From NCBI GenBank assembly GCA_021802085.1, contig JAKAAZ010000155.1, positions 1 to 8,734 of the forward strand: a stretch of 8,734 nt of DNA, written 5' to 3'. This DNA comes from Acidobacteriota bacterium (lineage in GTDB: Bacteria; Acidobacteriota; Terriglobia; Terriglobales; Acidobacteriaceae). The notes beneath the pieces were generated by a model that saw nothing but the letters and a program-made list of their open reading frames with translations, made no database searches and was not told where the DNA came from. Shown in pieces: positions 7,406-8,734 of this stretch. A program made the translations under genes and the position numbers. How positions within the stretch are numbered: position 1 is the stretch's first letter; each line of letters begins with the position of its first letter.

Positions 7406-8271
7406 GAGGCATGTTCGCCGAATCGATGACGGTTGGCGACGCCATCGACTGGGGCGCGGAAATCCTCGATGAATCCGACGAGTCCGGACCGCACAGCCGC
7501 GAGGACTCGATGCTCCTGCTCCGTCATGTCCTCGGCATCCCGCCCGCCGAAATGCACGCGTATCGCGAGCGCCCGCTTACCGGCTTGCAGACAGAAGCCT
7601 TCAACGCGCTCATCCAGCAGCGCGCCCACGGCACGCCCATCCAGCACCTCACCGGCGAGCAGGAATTCTTCGGCCTCCCTTTTTTCGTTACATCGGATGT
7701 GTTGATCCCTCGCCCCGAAACCGAGCACCTCGTCGAAGCCGCCATTGCGCGTCTCCAGCATCATCCCGCTCCGCGCATCGCCGACGTCGGCACCGGCTCG
7801 GGAGCCATCGCCGTCGCACTCGCGCTTCCCCACGCCGAAGTCATTGCGCTCGACATCAGCCCCGCGGCCTTGGGCGTCGCAATGCGAAACGCGCAGCGGA
7901 ACCACGTCGCCCACCGCATTCGCTTCGTCGAGTCCGACTTGCTGGCCGCCATCCAAGGCGAATCCTTTGATGCCATCGTCTCGAACCCGCCCTACATCGC
8001 GTTCTCAGAGCGTCCCACGCTGCCCGTCGAAGTCCGCGAGTATGAACCGGCCTTGGCGCTCTTCGCCGGCCCCACCGGCTTGGAGTTCTACCAGCGCCTC
8101 ATTCCCGCCGCGCATCTGCTGCTCGTCCCCGCCGGCTGGTTGATGATGGAAATCGGCCACGGCCAGCGCGATGCCGTCCGCGCCCTGCTCGAACATCAAG
8201 AGTGGGATGCCATCGAATTCCTCCCCGACCTGCAATCCATCCCCCGCGTTGCGATTGCGCGCAAGGGGTAA
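7402..8271 (+). CDS. prmC: Release factor glutamine N5-methyltransferase PrmC (HemK)
   Basis: A 289-residue SAM-dependent methyltransferase that modifies the Gln of the GGQ motif in RF1 and RF2. An N-terminal helical domain (about 1-85) with the conserved QHLTGEQEFFG (81-91) and IPRPETE (102-108) is followed by a Rossmann methyltransferase domain. SAM motif I is DVGTGSGAIAVALA (128-141), the acidic residue after strand 2 is in IALDIS (148-153), and the catalytic NPPYI is at 195-199. The end IPRVAIARKG is typical, so the gene is complete. ATG 7402 overlaps the prfA stop; ATGs at 7411 and 7426 are less likely alternatives. A convergent transposase remnant ends only 17 nt downstream. Confidence 0.96.
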
Positions 8272-8288
8272 TGTCTTCAGGAGTTTCC

Positions 8289-8617
8289 TCAGAATTTTGC
8301 GGCCTGCCAGCCGAGCAGAAGTTCCATCTGTAAACTTGGCGGAGTTTGTTGCGGCGGATCGAAGCTGGTTTGCGACAGAATTCGCTTGATTCCATCGGCC
8401 AGCGCATAGAAGCGGAAGGGTGGAATGCCGAAGAATCGCTGCGAGATGACGAGCAGCTTCTCGCAGAGGATGCGCAGCTTCATCTTCTGGCCCAAAAACG
8501 TCGCGACGAAGTAAGCTGCCGCCGTGACCAGCACAACCAAGTTCTTCAACCGCCAATACTTCAGTACCCGGATATCTTCGAGGTTATAACTCTGTTTGAG
8601 GAAGCGGAAAGTCTCCT
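8289..8617 (-). pseudogene. Transposase, C-terminal exon, interrupted by a group II intron
   Basis: On the minus strand 109 residues read ETFRFLKQSYNLEDIRVLKY, RLKNLVVLVTAAAYFVATFL, then RFFGIPPFRFYALADGIKRI and an end at LLGWQAAKF (TGA 8289-8291). This is the C-terminal part of a DDE transposase of IS4-like type: the (E)ETFRFLK string fits the E-(6)-K part of the Y-(2)-R-(3)-E-(6)-K signature. The rest of the catalytic domain is missing from the window. Upstream of 8617 the coding sense stops and group II intron structure begins. The element's outer end must fall within the 17 nt between this stop and prmC, or just inside the transposase. The terminal inverted repeat cannot be recognised without the other end. 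The IS family is a moderate-confidence call. Confidence 0.75.
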
Positions 8618-8734
8618 GTCGGGTAAGGGACTGGCGCGGTATCTGCGTCAAGCGCGATCCGTTTCCAGCCCCTCCCCATAAGAACTGTGCATGAAGTTTT
8701 CCCTCACACAGCTCACCCAGCGAGTTTCACTGAA
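8618..8734 (-). mobile_element. 3' end of a group II intron (domains V and VI), continuing past the window
   Basis: Read on the minus strand. Domain V lies at 8714-8682: GAGCUGUGU pairs with GCACAGUUC (9 bp, with the AGC triad and the usual G-U pair), then a 2-nt AU bulge, GAGG with CUUC, and a GAAAA loop, 33 nt against the usual 34. Domain VI follows: GGGGCUGG (8672-8665) pairs with CCAGUCCC (8634-8627), with an inner stem CGGAUC/GAU-A-CCG. Beyond the outer stem comes UUACCCGAC, in which an A (8624) is left unpaired, 7 nt from a final AC at 8618. That agrees with a branch-point A and the AY 3' boundary of group II introns. Domains I-IV, any reverse transcriptase gene and the 5' splice site are outside the window. 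Confidence 0.75.

Noticed and set aside
8346..8681. Plus-strand 111-residue open frame over the transposase
   Set aside because: It is antisense to recognisable transposase sequence and to intron structure, with no domain features.

Overview
The window reads as chromosomal DNA of a GC-rich, Gram-negative bacterium, most likely an Acidobacteriota member. This is inferred from the protein styles, an outer-membrane-barrel remnant, a Tat-exported protein and GTCATTCTGA...GAAGAATCC-type dispersed repeats of the kind I associate with that phylum. No rRNA or tRNA is visible to settle it.

Left part (1-2067, + strand). The tail of an unidentified protein (1-84) is followed by two small membrane-protein genes whose stop and start overlap as TTGA (about 295-534 and 531 on). 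The second loses its sense near position 873, where the sequence runs out of frame into the C-terminal half of an outer-membrane beta-barrel protein (about 872-1267). This looks like a deletion that fused two neighbours. Next comes an intact gene for a Tat-exported DsrE-like protein (1324-2067). The region 2068-2294 separates it from the convergent hslVU operon and holds a dispersed repeat.

Middle (2295-4583, - strand). hslV then hslU encode the HslVU (ClpYQ) ATP-dependent protease. HslV carries an unusually long leader before its catalytic threonine. HslU is long for the family (535 residues) because of a Pro/Ala/Ser-rich stretch in the I domain and a roughly 54-residue insertion near the C-terminus. 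A perfect TATAAT lies 11 nt before the HslV ATG, suggesting a nearly leaderless mRNA.

Right-middle (4707-8271, + strand). Divergent from hslV is a small single-pass membrane protein (DUF3592-like), followed after 3 nt by a cation diffusion facilitator (Zn2+-type). A second copy of the dispersed repeat precedes prfA (release factor RF1), which overlaps prmC (the methyltransferase that modifies the RF1 GGQ motif) by ATGA. These form a functional pair.

Right end (8272-8734, - strand). Only 17 nt past prmC, the 3' part of a transposase gene runs toward prmC. At position 8617/8618 its frame meets what appears to be the 3' end of a group II intron: domain VI with a bulged A 7 nt from an AC end, and a domain V hairpin at 8682-8714. 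The rest of the intron and the 5' exon lie beyond the window. The split codon would be the catalytic Glu of the transposase. This nested mobile element is the most interesting structure here.
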